Source: Achromobacter xylosoxidans
Lineage (GTDB): Bacteria; Pseudomonadota; Gammaproteobacteria; Burkholderiales; Burkholderiaceae_B
Length of the DNA: 64,000 nucleotides
Assembly (NCBI RefSeq): GCF_001457475.1
Contig: NZ_LN831029.1
Coordinates: 744,001-808,000, forward strand
Reading direction: 5' to 3'
Below are positions 1 to 8,615 of the stretch, piece by piece (position 1 is the first letter of the stretch; every line of letters begins with the position of its first letter). A program made the translations under genes and the position numbers. Below the pieces are notes generated by a model, which saw only the letters and a list, made by a program, of their open reading frames with translations, searched no databases and was not told where the DNA came from.

Positions 1-1014
1 GCCAAGGGCGATACGTTCGACCGGCCCCAGGGAGGAGAAGGCCAGGGCGGTTCCGAGCCCGGCGAAGGCGAGTCTGTCGATCAGTTCACCTTCAGCCTGT
101 CGCGGGCGGAATTCCTCAACCTGTTCTTCGAAGACCTGGAACTGCCTCACCTGGCCCGCAACACGCTGGGCGAGGTCAGCCAGAAGAAATGGCAACGCGC
201 CGGCTACACCACCACCGGCTCGCCCAGCATGCTCAGCATCAGCCGCACGCTGAAGTCGTCGCTGGCGCGGCGGGTGGCGTTGAGCGTGAAGGCGCGGGCC
301 GACCTCGAGGACGCGGAGGAGCGCCTGGCCAAGGCCAAGGCGGCGGGCGCGCCCGCGGACCAGATCAAGGCCCTGGAACAGGATGTCGAGGACTGCCGCG
401 AGCGCCTGGCCCGCGTGCCGTTCCTGGACGACCTGGACCTGCGCTACCGCAATCGCGTGTCGGTATCGATCCCGATGGCGCGCGCGGTCATGTTCTGCCT
501 GATGGACGTGTCCGGCTCGATGGACGAGGGCAAGAAGGACCTGGCCAAGCGCTTTTTCACGCTGCTGTATCTGTTCCTGTCGCGCAAGTACGAGCACGTG
601 GACCTGGTCTTCATCCGCCACACCGACAACGCCGAGGAAGTGGACGAGCAGACGTTTTTCTACGATCCCAAGAGCGGCGGCACCATCGTGCTGTCGGCGC
701 TGGAACTGATGCGCGAGATCGTCGAGAAGCGCTATCCGCCCACCGCCTGGAATGTGTACGCGGCGCAGGCCAGCGACGGCGACTCGTTCGGCGCCGACGC
801 CGGCAAGAGCGCGCGCTTCCTGGCCGAGCACCTGTTGCCAGCCACGCGCTACTTTGCCTATATCGAGGTTCCCGACTCGCAGGAGGCGCGCAAGAGCAGC
901 CTGTGGGCGGAGTATGAACAGAAGCTGGAGCCGCATTTCGTGATGCGGCGGATTTGCGAGCGCGGGGAGATCTATCCCGTGTTCCATGACCTGTTCAAGA
1001 AGGAAACCGCATGA
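1..1014 (+). CDS. yeaH: YeaH/YhbH (DUF444) family protein, 5' truncated by window edge
   Basis: The reading frame is open from base 1, so the N-terminus lies outside the window; 337 residues are visible of a family that is usually about 420. The C-terminal half is a von Willebrand A-like domain with the MIDAS motif DVSGS at roughly visible residues 170-174, followed by a basic amphipathic stretch. YeaH proteins accompany the serine kinase YeaG/PrkA and a SpoVR protein in stress and stationary-phase operons. That context holds here, because the next gene is SpoVR and overlaps by four bases (ATGA). The kinase gene is presumably just upstream. The biochemical role of YeaH is not established. Confidence 0.92.
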   Translation, partial: AKGDTFDRPQGGEGQGGSEPGEGESVDQFTFSLSRAEFLNLFFEDLELPHLARNTLGEVSQKKWQRAGYTTTGSPSMLSISRTLKSSLARRVALSVKARADLEDAEERLAKAKAAGAPADQIKALEQDVEDCRERLARVPFLDDLDLRYRNRVSVSIPMARAVMFCLMDVSGSMDEGKKDLAKRFFTLLYLFLSRKYEHVDLVFIRHTDNAEEVDEQTFFYDPKSGGTIVLSALELMREIVEKRYPPTAWNVYAAQASDGDSFGADAGKSARFLAEHLLPATRYFAYIEVPDSQEARKSSLWAEYEQKLEPHFVMRRICERGEIYPVFHDLFKKETA

Positions 1015-2561
1015 ATGCCATCCTGGGCGCACTGGTGGAGCCGGAATCGGCCGACAGCCCCCGGCCGTTGTCGCAAGGTTCCGAATGGACGTTCGAACTG
1101 ATCCAGTCCTATGACGAAGCGATCTCGCGGGTCGCGCGCGAGTACGGGCTGGACACCTATCCGAACCAGATCGAGGTCATCACCTCGGAGCAGATGCTGG
1201 ACGCGTATGCGTCGGCGGGCCTGCCCATCGGTTATCCGCACTGGTCGTACGGCAAGGAGTTCATCCGCAACGAGCAGTTCTACCGGCGCGGCATGCAGGG
1301 CCTGGCCTACGAGATCGTGATCAATTCCAACCCCTGCATCGCGTATCTCATGGAAGAGAACTCCATGACCATGCAGGCGCTGGTGATCGCGCACGCCTGC
1401 TATGGCCACAACTCCTTCTTCAAGGGCAACTACCTGTTCCGCCAGTGGACCGACGCCGACGGCGTGCTGGACTACCTGGTGTTCGCCCGCAAGTACGTGA
1501 TGGATTGCGAGGACCGCTACGGCATCGATGCGGTGGAGGCGCTGCTGGATTCCTGCCATGCGCTGTCGCACCATGGCGTGGACCGCTACAAGCGGCCGAC
1601 GCCGATCTCGTACAAGGAAGAGGCCGCGCGCCAGGCCGAACGCCAGGAACACGCGCGCCTGCAATACAACGACCTGTGGCGCACACTGCCGCGGCTGGAG
1701 GCCGACAAGGACGAGCGGGTCGCCGCGTCGGTGTTCCCGCCCGAGCCGGAAGAGAACCTGCTGTACTTCATCGAGAAGTATTCGCCCAAGCTGGCGCCGT
1801 GGCAGAAGGAGCTGGTGCGCATCGTGCGCAAGATCGCCCAGTATTTCTATCCGCAGACCCAGACCAAGGTCATGAACGAGGGCTGGGCCACGTTCTGGCA
1901 CTACACCATCCTGAACCGGCTGCACGAGAAGGGGCTGGTCAACGATGGCTTCATGATGGAGTTCCTGCAGAGCCACACCAACGTCGTCAGCCAGCGCGGT
2001 TTCGACGAGCGCGGCTACGGCGGCATCAACCCGTACGCGCTGGGCTTTGCGATGATGTCGGATATCCGCCGCATCTGCGAAAAGCCCACCGACGAGGATC
2101 GCCGCTGGTTCCCCGACATCGCCGGCGGCGACTGGCTCAAGACGCTGGACTTCGCCATGCGCAACTTCAAGGACGAGTCGTTCATCTCACAGTACCTGTC
2201 GCCGCGCCTGATCCGCGAGTTCCGCTTCTTCGCGATCTCGGACCACCAGGCCAATCCCAAGCTGGAAGTGGCCGCGATCCACGACGACGAAGGCTACCGC
2301 GACATCCGCCGCCTGCTGGCCGCGCAGCACAACCGCGACAACCAGGTGCCGGACATCCAGGTCACGCGCTTCAACCGCGACACCGATCGCTCGCTGGTGC
2401 TGCGGCACCTGAGGAGCCGCGGCCGGCCGCTGGCGGCCGAGGACGCGGAGCAGGTCATGAAGCACCTGGCGCGGCTGTGGGGCTTCCGGGTGCGGCTGGA
2501 GGAAACCGAGCCGGACGGCACGGTCAGCTCGTATCGCGAACAGGATCCGCCGAACGCCTGA
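1011..2561 (+). CDS. ycgB: SpoVR family protein
   Basis: This 516-residue protein matches the SpoVR/YcgB family in length and in conserved stretches such as YPHWSYGKEF near residue 80, CYGHNSFFK near 130 and HYTILNRL near 300. Family members are stress or stationary-phase proteins of unknown biochemistry, required for spore cortex formation in Bacillus and common in non-sporulating proteobacteria. The start ATG overlaps the stop of yeaH, so the two are translationally coupled. A rho-independent terminator follows about 65 bases downstream and ends the operon. Confidence 0.93.
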   Translation: MNAILGALVEPESADSPRPLSQGSEWTFELIQSYDEAISRVAREYGLDTYPNQIEVITSEQMLDAYASAGLPIGYPHWSYGKEFIRNEQFYRRGMQGLAYEIVINSNPCIAYLMEENSMTMQALVIAHACYGHNSFFKGNYLFRQWTDADGVLDYLVFARKYVMDCEDRYGIDAVEALLDSCHALSHHGVDRYKRPTPISYKEEAARQAERQEHARLQYNDLWRTLPRLEADKDERVAASVFPPEPEENLLYFIEKYSPKLAPWQKELVRIVRKIAQYFYPQTQTKVMNEGWATFWHYTILNRLHEKGLVNDGFMMEFLQSHTNVVSQRGFDERGYGGINPYALGFAMMSDIRRICEKPTDEDRRWFPDIAGGDWLKTLDFAMRNFKDESFISQYLSPRLIREFRFFAISDHQANPKLEVAAIHDDEGYRDIRRLLAAQHNRDNQVPDIQVTRFNRDTDRSLVLRHLRSRGRPLAAEDAEQVMKHLARLWGFRVRLEETEPDGTVSSYREQDPPNA

Positions 2562-2626
2562 GCGAGCATGGCCGCCCCGGACGAGCGCGGGATGGCGGCC
2601 GCGGGGCACGCAGCGGAGCCTGCGGC

Positions 2627-2656
2627 AAAAGGGGACGCAATAACGTCCCCTTTTTC
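2627..2656 (+). terminator. Rho-independent terminator after yeaH-spoVR
   Basis: The arms GGGGACG (2631-2637) and CGTCCCC (2644-2650) form a perfect seven-pair stem with a six-base loop. Flanking A4 and T5 runs extend the stem and supply the U-tract. Confidence 0.9.
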
Positions 2657-2696
2657 TTTACCCCGTCCCGCCAATGCAGCTTTCCTGCCGATCTGC

Positions 2697-2702
2697 TAGA
2701 AT
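2697..2702 (+). promoter_or_regulatory. Possible -10 element of tRNA-Ser
   Basis: TAGAAT lies about 38 bases upstream of the mature tRNA and is followed by a GC-rich discriminator. No convincing -35 hexamer is visible at 16-18 bases, so this is tentative. Confidence 0.35.
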
Positions 2703-2739
2703 CGCGGATTCGCATTTTCAGGAATGCGTATCCAGATCA

Positions 2740-2830
2740 GGACAGGTGGCCGAGTGGTTGAAGGCGCACGCCTGGAAAGCGTGTATACGTCAAAAGCGTA
2801 TCGGGGGTTCGAATCCCCCTCTGTCCGCCA
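2740..2830 (+). tRNA. serT: tRNA-Ser(GGA)
   Basis: The acceptor arms GGACAGG and TCTGTCC pair over seven positions (the last is G-U), followed by GCCA with CCA encoded. The anticodon stem CACGC/GCGTG encloses the loop CTGGAAA, giving anticodon GGA at 2774-2776 (reads UCC/UCU). A long class II variable arm and the T-loop TTCGAAT are present. Length is 91 nucleotides including CCA. Confidence 0.96.
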
Positions 2831-2872
2831 AGATTTCCCCAAGCCTTGCCCGGCCTTGCCGGCAATGTCACA

Positions 2873-2906
2873 AACCCGCATGAACATTGGTTCTGCGGGT
2901 TTTTTG
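2873..2906 (+). terminator. Rho-independent terminator after tRNA-Ser
   Basis: AACCCGCA (2873-2880) pairs with TGCGGGTT (2894-2901) across a 13-base loop and is followed by a T-run. It sits between the tRNA and the 3' end of the convergent LysR gene. Confidence 0.85.
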
Positions 2907-2929
2907 TTGCCCGCTGTTGTTTGCCTGCC

Positions 2930-3787
2930 TCAGTTTCGCGCCACACTGCGAAAGGCGGCCGAGAGCGCGGCAAGCGCGTCGCGCGCCCGGCTGTCCCTGG
3001 CTCTGGTATGAAGCAGAATGGGCAGGCGCGGCAATTCCGGCAACCCCAGCCTGGGGCCGACGTCGACCGCCCCGAACGGCACCATGCGCGCGGAGAGCGC
3101 GGCAACGCCGAGCCCGGCCATCACGGCGGCCGCGACCGCCATCACGCCGCCGCCCACGAATACTTCCGTCCAGGGTATGCCTGCCTCGTCGAGCAGCTGT
3201 CCAGCCATGGCGCGCACGCCGCAAGGTTCGGCCATCGTGGCCAGCGGCAGGGGCGTTCCCGCGCGATGTTGCCAGCCCGGCATGGCGAACCAGCCAAACT
3301 TCTCTTCGGCGAGGAGGTCTCCATCGCCGCGGCCCGCGTGGAAGCGGACGATCACCGTGTCGAGTTCCCTGCGGTCGAAACTCTGAAGCAGCTCCGCTGA
3401 CGATCCAATCCGGATTTCGATCAGCAGTTGCGGGTCCTGCGCGTTCATGCGGGCAATCAAGGCGGGCAGTTCCGGGCCGGCGACATGGTCGCTGATGCCG
3501 ATGGCGAGACGCCGCCGCGTTTGCGCGACAACCGAGACCGCCCGGTCATGGGCCTGCATGAGTTCGCGCGCATGTTCGAGAAAGGTCGCGCCCTGTGCAG
3601 AAAGTTCCACGCTGCGAGGCGTGCGTTCGACAAGCCTGAATCCCAGCCTGTCTTCGAGCCGCTTGAGCCGCAGGCTGACCGCCGCCTGCGTGGTCTGCAA
3701 GGCTTCGGCGGCGCGGGTGAAACTCCCGAGTTCCGCAATGCGGATGAAGGCTCGGACGGCTTCCAGGTCGAGGGCGCGGTCAGTCAT
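2930..3787 (-). CDS. LysR family transcriptional regulator
   Basis: A 285-residue LysR-type regulator. The N-terminal winged helix-turn-helix covers roughly residues 5-64 (SFTRAAEALQTTQAAVS region), followed by a LysR substrate-binding domain. It faces a tautomerase gene across 83 bases that hold two perfect inverted repeats, the usual arrangement for a regulator controlling its divergent neighbour. The inducer is not predictable from sequence; an aromatic or related acid would fit a tautomerase target, but that is inference. Confidence 0.9.
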   Translation of the reverse strand: MTDRALDLEAVRAFIRIAELGSFTRAAEALQTTQAAVSLRLKRLEDRLGFRLVERTPRSVELSAQGATFLEHARELMQAHDRAVSVVAQTRRRLAIGISDHVAGPELPALIARMNAQDPQLLIEIRIGSSAELLQSFDRRELDTVIVRFHAGRGDGDLLAEEKFGWFAMPGWQHRAGTPLPLATMAEPCGVRAMAGQLLDEAGIPWTEVFVGGGVMAVAAAVMAGLGVAALSARMVPFGAVDVGPRLGLPELPRLPILLHTRARDSRARDALAALSAAFRSVARN

Positions 3788-3798
3788 TTCAATAGTTT

Positions 3799-3839
3799 AT
3801 CTTTGAAATAAAGATCCATACGTTATCAGAATAGATAAC
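3799..3839. promoter_or_regulatory. Two inverted repeats, candidate LysR operators
   Basis: ATCTTT(3799-3804)-GAAAT-AAAGAT(3810-3815) and GTTATC(3822-3827)-AGAATA-GATAAC(3834-3839) are both perfect and lie in the AT-rich gap between the LysR gene and the tautomerase gene. Their centres are about 24 bases apart, so a tetrameric regulator could bridge them. Confidence 0.6.
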
Positions 3840-3870
3840 ATGAAGGCTGACAACCATGGAGGAATCCACG

Positions 3871-4251
3871 ATGCCGCTCGCTCATATCTCGTTGCGTACC
3901 GGAAAGACGGAGGCTTACAGGCAGGCGATCTTCGATGGCGTTTATCGCGCGATGCGCGAGACATTCGATGTTCCCGAAGACGACCAGTTCATGTTCCTGA
4001 CCGAGCACGAGGCCGCGAACTTTCGCTACGGTGCGACTTACCTCGATGTCGCCCGCAGCGACGATCTCGTGTTCATTCAGATCACCGCGAACAACACGCG
4101 CGGCGTGGAGCAGAAGAAGGCGTTGTTCCAGCGGATCGCGGCATTGCTTGGCGACAATCCCGGCATCCGGTCCGAGGACGTGTTCGTCAGTCTCGTCGAG
4201 GTCGTGAAAGAAAACTGGTCGCTGGGACGCGGCCTGGCGCAGTACGCCTGA
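3871..4251 (+). CDS. Tautomerase family protein
   Basis: A 126-residue member of the 4-oxalocrotonate tautomerase superfamily. I place the start at 3871 because it gives a mature N-terminus MPLAHI, putting the catalytic Pro directly after the initiator Met, and because GGAGG (3858-3862) lies eight bases upstream. An ATG 15 bases earlier would bury the proline. The protein is about twice the length of classical 4-OT, matching the two-module tautomerase family often found next to LysR regulators. Substrate unknown; presumed control by the divergent LysR protein. Confidence 0.85.
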   Translation: MPLAHISLRTGKTEAYRQAIFDGVYRAMRETFDVPEDDQFMFLTEHEAANFRYGATYLDVARSDDLVFIQITANNTRGVEQKKALFQRIAALLGDNPGIRSEDVFVSLVEVVKENWSLGRGLAQYA

Positions 4252-4564
4252 TCTGGCCCGCGACAGGCCGTAATCTGGAAAGCCAGTTGAAAGTTGTGTT
4301 GACCCGGTGGCCGGGTTTCCCAGGGAAGTCCGCAGGGCGCGTGTTTCAGCATGGCGCTTTGCATTTCGACTGATTGCAAATGCATGGACGCCAAATGCGG
4401 CGATTCATACACTCCGCCTGCGCGTCATCCCGCGCCCGCTTGCGCGGCCCGGCAAACGCGCCGCGCGGCGGCGGGATGCCGCGTTGTGCGAGCCTGCCGC
4501 CGCGCTGTCGATCCGACGTTGCCGGTACGCCCGCTTTACCTCATCTTGAAAAGCGTGGCGCAGC
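4252..4564 (+). other. Non-coding gap of about 310 bases
   Basis: I see no convincing gene here. It contains GC-rich short inverted repeats such as CCCGG-tgg-CCGGG near 4304-4316, and a stretch around 4355-4395 with several ATG and TGCAAAT words. No clear promoter hexamers or terminator U-tract were found. Confidence 0.4.
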
Positions 4565-5323
4565 ATGTTCGATTGGTTTCGACGCAAGTGGTTCGGGTGG
4601 TCCGCGGAGCAGACGCGCGTGGTGCCGAGCTTTCCGCGGGATACGGGAGCGCCGGACCGGCGTGGCGGTGCCGCCACCGGCGTGGTGGTCGCGTTCTTCA
4701 CGCGCGACAGCATCTACGAGACGGAAAAGAACCGTCTGCTGCGATCGGCGCAAAGATTGGGACTGGCCGTCGACGCCGAGCCGATCGAATCCACCGGGTC
4801 CTGGGTGCGCAATGCGTCCATGAAGCCGTCGGTGCTGGTTGCCATGCGCCGCAAGCACGCGGGCCCCATGTTGTACGTCGACGTGGACGCGGTATTTCAT
4901 CGCGACCCGTGGCCGGCGCTGGCCGCGATGGACTGCGATATCGCCGCCTACTACGAGCCGCAGGGGCATCTGCTGAGCGGCACGCTGTTCATCAACCATA
5001 CGCCGGCCGCCACCGCGTTGTTGCAAGCCTGGGCGCAGGCTTGCGCGGAGAATCCGGATGAATGGGATCAATTGGTGCTCGAGCGGCTGCTTGACAGCGA
5101 CGCCGCCCGCGCCGAACCGCGCTATCGGCTGGCGCGGTTGCCCGTTGCCTATTGCTGGATCTTCGACAAGACCGACAATGCGCCGTGCGACGAGATCTAC
5201 GTCGAGCATCTGCAGGCCAGCCGGGAAGCCACGCAACGCAAGCGCGTGTTCGGCAGGCCGGTCCGCGCGGTCAGGCGCCGGCGGGACCGGGTGCGCGCGA
5301 TCGAGCGGATCCTGTTCGAATGA
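4565..5323 (+). CDS. Putative nucleotide-diphospho-sugar transferase-like protein
   Basis: A 252-residue cytosolic protein. The segment MLYVDVDAVFHRDPW (about residues 100-114) carries a DxD element of the kind that binds metal and nucleotide-sugar in glycosyltransferase A folds. It is followed by a SGTLFINH segment typical of Nucleotid_trans-like proteins (about residues 138-145). The C-terminus is strongly basic (RRRRDRVRAIER). No membrane segment or signal peptide is visible. It stands alone with no polysaccharide cluster nearby, so donor and acceptor cannot be predicted. A weak ribosome-binding site leaves the start tentative. Confidence 0.6.
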   Translation: MFDWFRRKWFGWSAEQTRVVPSFPRDTGAPDRRGGAATGVVVAFFTRDSIYETEKNRLLRSAQRLGLAVDAEPIESTGSWVRNASMKPSVLVAMRRKHAGPMLYVDVDAVFHRDPWPALAAMDCDIAAYYEPQGHLLSGTLFINHTPAATALLQAWAQACAENPDEWDQLVLERLLDSDAARAEPRYRLARLPVAYCWIFDKTDNAPCDEIYVEHLQASREATQRKRVFGRPVRAVRRRRDRVRAIERILFE

Positions 5324-5492
5324 AAGGGCGCGTCAGGCCACGGCATAGATGATGTGGTCCAGCAAGCATTCGACCTGCCTGTCCGCCTGGCGCCGGCAGC
5401 CGGATTTGCCCTGAATCCCTGGCAGGCCCAGGGCTTTTGCATGGCGGCGCGCGGCAATGTTCTACGCTAATCGCCTGTTCCCGGAGATTGCC

Positions 5493-6143
5493 ATGTCCAA
5501 GATCACTATCGATTTCGTGTCCGATGTTGCCTGCCCCTGGTGCGCGGTGGGCCTGGGCGGCCTGCTGGCCGCGATGGAGCGGGTGGCGGGCGAGGCCGAC
5601 GTCGAACTGCATTTCCGGCCGTTCGAACTCAATCCCGACATGCCCAAGGGCGGGCAGAACACCATCGAACGGCTGATGGCGAAATACGGCTACAGCCGCG
5701 AGCAGGTGCAGGCCAATCGCAAGGCGATCAGCGAACGCGCGGCAGCCGTCGGCATGCGCATGCGCATGGAGGATGACAATCGCTCGTTCAATACCTTCGA
5801 TGCCCATCGCCTGTTGCATTGGGCCGGATTGCAGGGCCAGGCCGGCCAGACCGCGCTGAAGAAGCGTCTGCTGGAGGTCTATCACTACGAGAACCACGAC
5901 ACCAGCGATGCCCAGGTGCTGGCGCGGGCCGCGGCCGACGCCGGACTGGATGAAGCGCAGGCGCGCGAGGTGCTGGCGTCCGGGCGCTATGCCGACGAGG
6001 TGCGCAAGGAAGAGGCCGACTGGCGCGACCGGGGCATCACGTCCGTGCCGTCGGTGATCCTCAACGGCAAGTACCTGGTGTCCGGCGGCCAGCCGGCCGA
6101 CGTGTTCGAACAGGCGCTGCGCCAGGTGGCGCGCGAGGGCTGA
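5493..6143 (+). CDS. DsbA family oxidoreductase (FrnE-like)
   Basis: A 216-residue DsbA-like thioredoxin-fold protein of the FrnE/2-hydroxychromene-2-carboxylate isomerase-like group. The active-site CPWC is at residues 14-17, an alpha-helical insertion follows, and a cis-Pro loop (TSVPSVILNG) lies near residue 180. No signal peptide is present, so it acts in the cytoplasm, probably in thiol redox homeostasis. The start at 5493 is preferred over an ATG 36 bases upstream because GGAG at 5483 is correctly spaced and the protein then begins at the first beta strand. Confidence 0.87.
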   Translation: MSKITIDFVSDVACPWCAVGLGGLLAAMERVAGEADVELHFRPFELNPDMPKGGQNTIERLMAKYGYSREQVQANRKAISERAAAVGMRMRMEDDNRSFNTFDAHRLLHWAGLQGQAGQTALKKRLLEVYHYENHDTSDAQVLARAAADAGLDEAQAREVLASGRYADEVRKEEADWRDRGITSVPSVILNGKYLVSGGQPADVFEQALRQVAREG

Positions 6144-6191
6144 GGCGGCGCCCTCGCGGGCAGCCCGGCCGCCGCATTCTGTCGACCGCCT

Positions 6192-7463
6192 TCAAGCCCG
6201 CACGATCGGGCCCACGTCCAGCACGTACATCTGCCGCTCGCCTTCGTGCACGGAATCGATGCAGACCTGGGTGCCGTCGCGGCTCCAGCGCGGATGCAGG
6301 TCGCAGCGGTTTTCCTTGGACAGCGCGGGATCGGCGTAGAAACTGCCGAGATCGTGGCGTTGTCCCGTGCGCATGTCGTACAGGAACAGGATGCGTTCGT
6401 GCGTGACGGGATCGGGATAGGTATCGCTCAGCAGCCAGCGGGTGTCCACCGGCGAAAAAGTCATGTGGCCGTTCTCGGTGAGGATGCCGTTGCCGACCAC
6501 TTGCACCTGGCCGCCGTCGGCATCCTCGTACAGGTGGTAGTGGATGCTGCCGGCGTGCGGCCCCCACACGATGATCGAGCGGTCGTCGCGCCACAGCGGG
6601 TGCGAGATCTGGTATTCCGACTTCTCGTAGTCGAAGGTGCCGACCGCGTTCGGATCGAAGTCGGCGGCCAGCTGCGGCAAGGGATGGTCGGAGCATTCCA
6701 GCAGGCGCATGTCGCTGCCGTCCGGATTCATCGTGATGAGGCGGTGCAGGAAGCAGGTTTCGTCCTCGACCCGTTCGGTCCAGCGATGCAGGAACAGGAT
6801 GCGGGTCGATGACGGGTTGACCTCGATGTGGCTGACCCAGTGGATGGCGTGCTCCATCGAGGCGCGCGGGTGGAAGTTGCGCAGTTCGGCATAGCTGACC
6901 AGCAGGCGGTGGTCGCCGCTGTCCAGGTCCAGGGCGTGGATGCCGTCGTCCGCCGGGGCGTTGGCCACCGGGCCCGGCGCGTGTTCGCTGTAGCCGATGG
7001 TCTGGTGCGTGATGTAGAGCCGCCGGTAGTCCACGCACAGCGCGTAGCGGCTGTTGGGCGCGGCGACGTAGATCGGCAGCGGCAGGTAGCGGGTTTCGCC
7101 GGTGCCGAGATCGTGCACCGCCGAGCGCAGGCCGGGATAGAAACCGCTTTCGTCGTCGCGGCGGCAGTTGTAGATCAGCTGCGGTTCGGCCTTGCCGTCC
7201 AGCCATTGCAGTTGGCAGCCCATCTGCCAGTTCCAGGCGGTGGTGGCGCCGACGGCGTGGTAGCGTCCGCCGTCGCGCAGGTCGAAGTAGCCCACTTCGG
7301 CCTGCAGTTGCGGGGTGAGCACCGCATCCTTGAACGCGGTGCGATTGGCCAGCAGATAGCGGCCGTCACGGTGCCAGACGGTCTTGTTGTAGTAGCCGAA
7401 GAAATGGTGATGCGGCGCGGCGCCCAGGCGGCGGCAGGCGATGGGTGTGGTCATGCGAGTCAT
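6192..7463 (-). CDS. Oligogalacturonate lyase-like beta-propeller protein
   Basis: A 423-residue cytosolic protein built of repeated WD/TolB-like beta-propeller blades. It resembles the oligogalacturonate lyase family (Pectate_lyase22), with an N-terminal HHHFFGYYNK stretch and recurrent HP/H..W motifs. It lies 17 bases downstream of a Bug receptor gene and probably shares its transcript. An enzyme acting on the compound bound by the receptor is a reasonable inference. Whether it is truly a pectin-fragment lyase is uncertain, since no other pectin genes are visible. Confidence 0.65.
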   Translation of the reverse strand: MTRMTTPIACRRLGAAPHHHFFGYYNKTVWHRDGRYLLANRTAFKDAVLTPQLQAEVGYFDLRDGGRYHAVGATTAWNWQMGCQLQWLDGKAEPQLIYNCRRDDESGFYPGLRSAVHDLGTGETRYLPLPIYVAAPNSRYALCVDYRRLYITHQTIGYSEHAPGPVANAPADDGIHALDLDSGDHRLLVSYAELRNFHPRASMEHAIHWVSHIEVNPSSTRILFLHRWTERVEDETCFLHRLITMNPDGSDMRLLECSDHPLPQLAADFDPNAVGTFDYEKSEYQISHPLWRDDRSIIVWGPHAGSIHYHLYEDADGGQVQVVGNGILTENGHMTFSPVDTRWLLSDTYPDPVTHERILFLYDMRTGQRHDLGSFYADPALSKENRCDLHPRWSRDGTQVCIDSVHEGERQMYVLDVGPIVRA

Positions 7464-7480
7464 GGGTCAGGAAAAAAGGT

Positions 7481-8473
7481 TCAACCGGCGCTGATGTGTT
7501 CGGCCTCGATGACCTTGTTCCAGCGGGCGCGTTCGCGTTCGACGAAGGCGCGCGCCTCGGCCGGGGTGTTGCCCACCGGGGTCATGCCCAGGCGTTCGAG
7601 CCCGGCGCGGAACGCGGGGTCGGCGTAGACGCGGCGCAGGTCGGCGCTGATCTTCTCGATCAGCGCGTCGGGCACGTCCTTGCCGGCGGCCAGCGTGGTC
7701 CAGGAGGTGACCGTCAGGCCTGGCAGGCCGGCCTCGGCGGCGGTGGGAACGTCGGGCAGCGCGGCCGAACGCGTGGCGCCGGTGATGGCCAGCGCCTTGA
7801 GCTTGCCGGACTGGATGTAGCCGATGGTGGTGGGCACGTTCTCGAACAGCAGCTGGATCTGGCCGCCGAGCAGGTCGTTGAGGGCGGCCGAGCTGCCGCG
7901 GTACGGTATGTGTACGATCGGGGCCTGGGAGGCGGTCTTGTAGAGTTCGCCTACCATGTGTACCGAAGAGCCCACGCCGGCCGAGCCGAAGTGCAGCGTT
8001 TCCGGCTTGGCCTTGGCCTGCGCGGTAAGCTCGGCAAGGGTGGTGGCCTCCAGCGCTGGATTGGCTACCACGACGTGCGGCATCTCGGCGACGATGGTGA
8101 TGAGCTTCAGGTCGTCGGCGGGGCGGTAGTTCAAGGTCTTGTAGACGCCATAGGTGGCGTGCAGGCCGATGGAGCCGAGCAGCAGGGTGTAGCCATCGGG
8201 CCCGGAATCGGCCACGTATTTGCCGCCGATATGGCCGCCGGCGCCGGGCCGGTTCTCGACCACGACGGACTGGCCATAGAGCTTGCCCAGGTGTTCGGCG
8301 AGCAGGCGCCCCTGGATGTCCGAACTGCCGCCGGCCGTGAACGGTACGATGATCCGTAACGGTCGGTCGGGATAATTGGCTTGGGCCTGCACGGTGAACG
8401 GCAGGGCCGCGCCGGCGAGGGTCAGGCAAAGGGCTTGCAGGACGCGGCGGCGCCAGGGACGGCATGAAAACAT
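7481..8473 (-). CDS. Bug family tripartite tricarboxylate transporter receptor
   Basis: A 330-residue periplasmic solute receptor of the Bug (TctC) family, which is greatly expanded in Bordetella and relatives. The start at 8473 gives a classic signal peptide: a basic N-terminus with WRRR, a hydrophobic core and a VQAQA cleavage region. The mature protein begins with YPDRPLRIIVPFTAGG, the family hallmark, and contains the ENRPGAGG motif. No TctA/TctB permease genes are nearby, so it is an orphan receptor. It is divergent from a LysR gene and upstream of the propeller gene. Confidence 0.92.
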   Translation of the reverse strand: MFSCRPWRRRVLQALCLTLAGAALPFTVQAQANYPDRPLRIIVPFTAGGSSDIQGRLLAEHLGKLYGQSVVVENRPGAGGHIGGKYVADSGPDGYTLLLGSIGLHATYGVYKTLNYRPADDLKLITIVAEMPHVVVANPALEATTLAELTAQAKAKPETLHFGSAGVGSSVHMVGELYKTASQAPIVHIPYRGSSAALNDLLGGQIQLLFENVPTTIGYIQSGKLKALAITGATRSAALPDVPTAAEAGLPGLTVTSWTTLAAGKDVPDALIEKISADLRRVYADPAFRAGLERLGMTPVGNTPAEARAFVERERARWNKVIEAEHISAG

Positions 8474-8578
8474 GGTAATTCCCCACAGCAGTTGGATTTC
8501 AAGAGGGGCGCGAGTGACCACACCCTGGGAGCCACGAGTGTAGGAGTGGTGAGGGTATTTGAAAAAATTCTTTTTTCG

Positions 8579-8591
8579 GCATAGGCTATGC
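8579..8591. promoter_or_regulatory. Candidate LysR operator between Bug and LysR genes
   Basis: GCATA-GGC-TATGC is a perfect inverted repeat 25 bases upstream of the LysR start and about 106 bases upstream of the divergent Bug gene. It lies just downstream of an A/T-rich stretch. Confidence 0.5.
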
Positions 8592-8615
8592 AGGTTTGCA
8601 ATACCCTGTGACGCC

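Noticed and set aside
972..1976. Open frame of 334 codons on the minus strand
   Set aside because: It is antisense to the SpoVR gene and has no recognisable domain or ribosome-binding site.
2740..3787. tRNA-Ser 3' end as an integration site with an adjacent genomic island
   Set aside because: No integrase gene, direct repeat of the tRNA end or compositional shift is seen downstream; ordinary LysR and metabolic genes follow.
4252..4564. Possible small gene at 4374-4823
   Set aside because: The frame has Arg-rich composition and runs into the glycosyltransferase-like gene out of frame; there is no ribosome-binding site.
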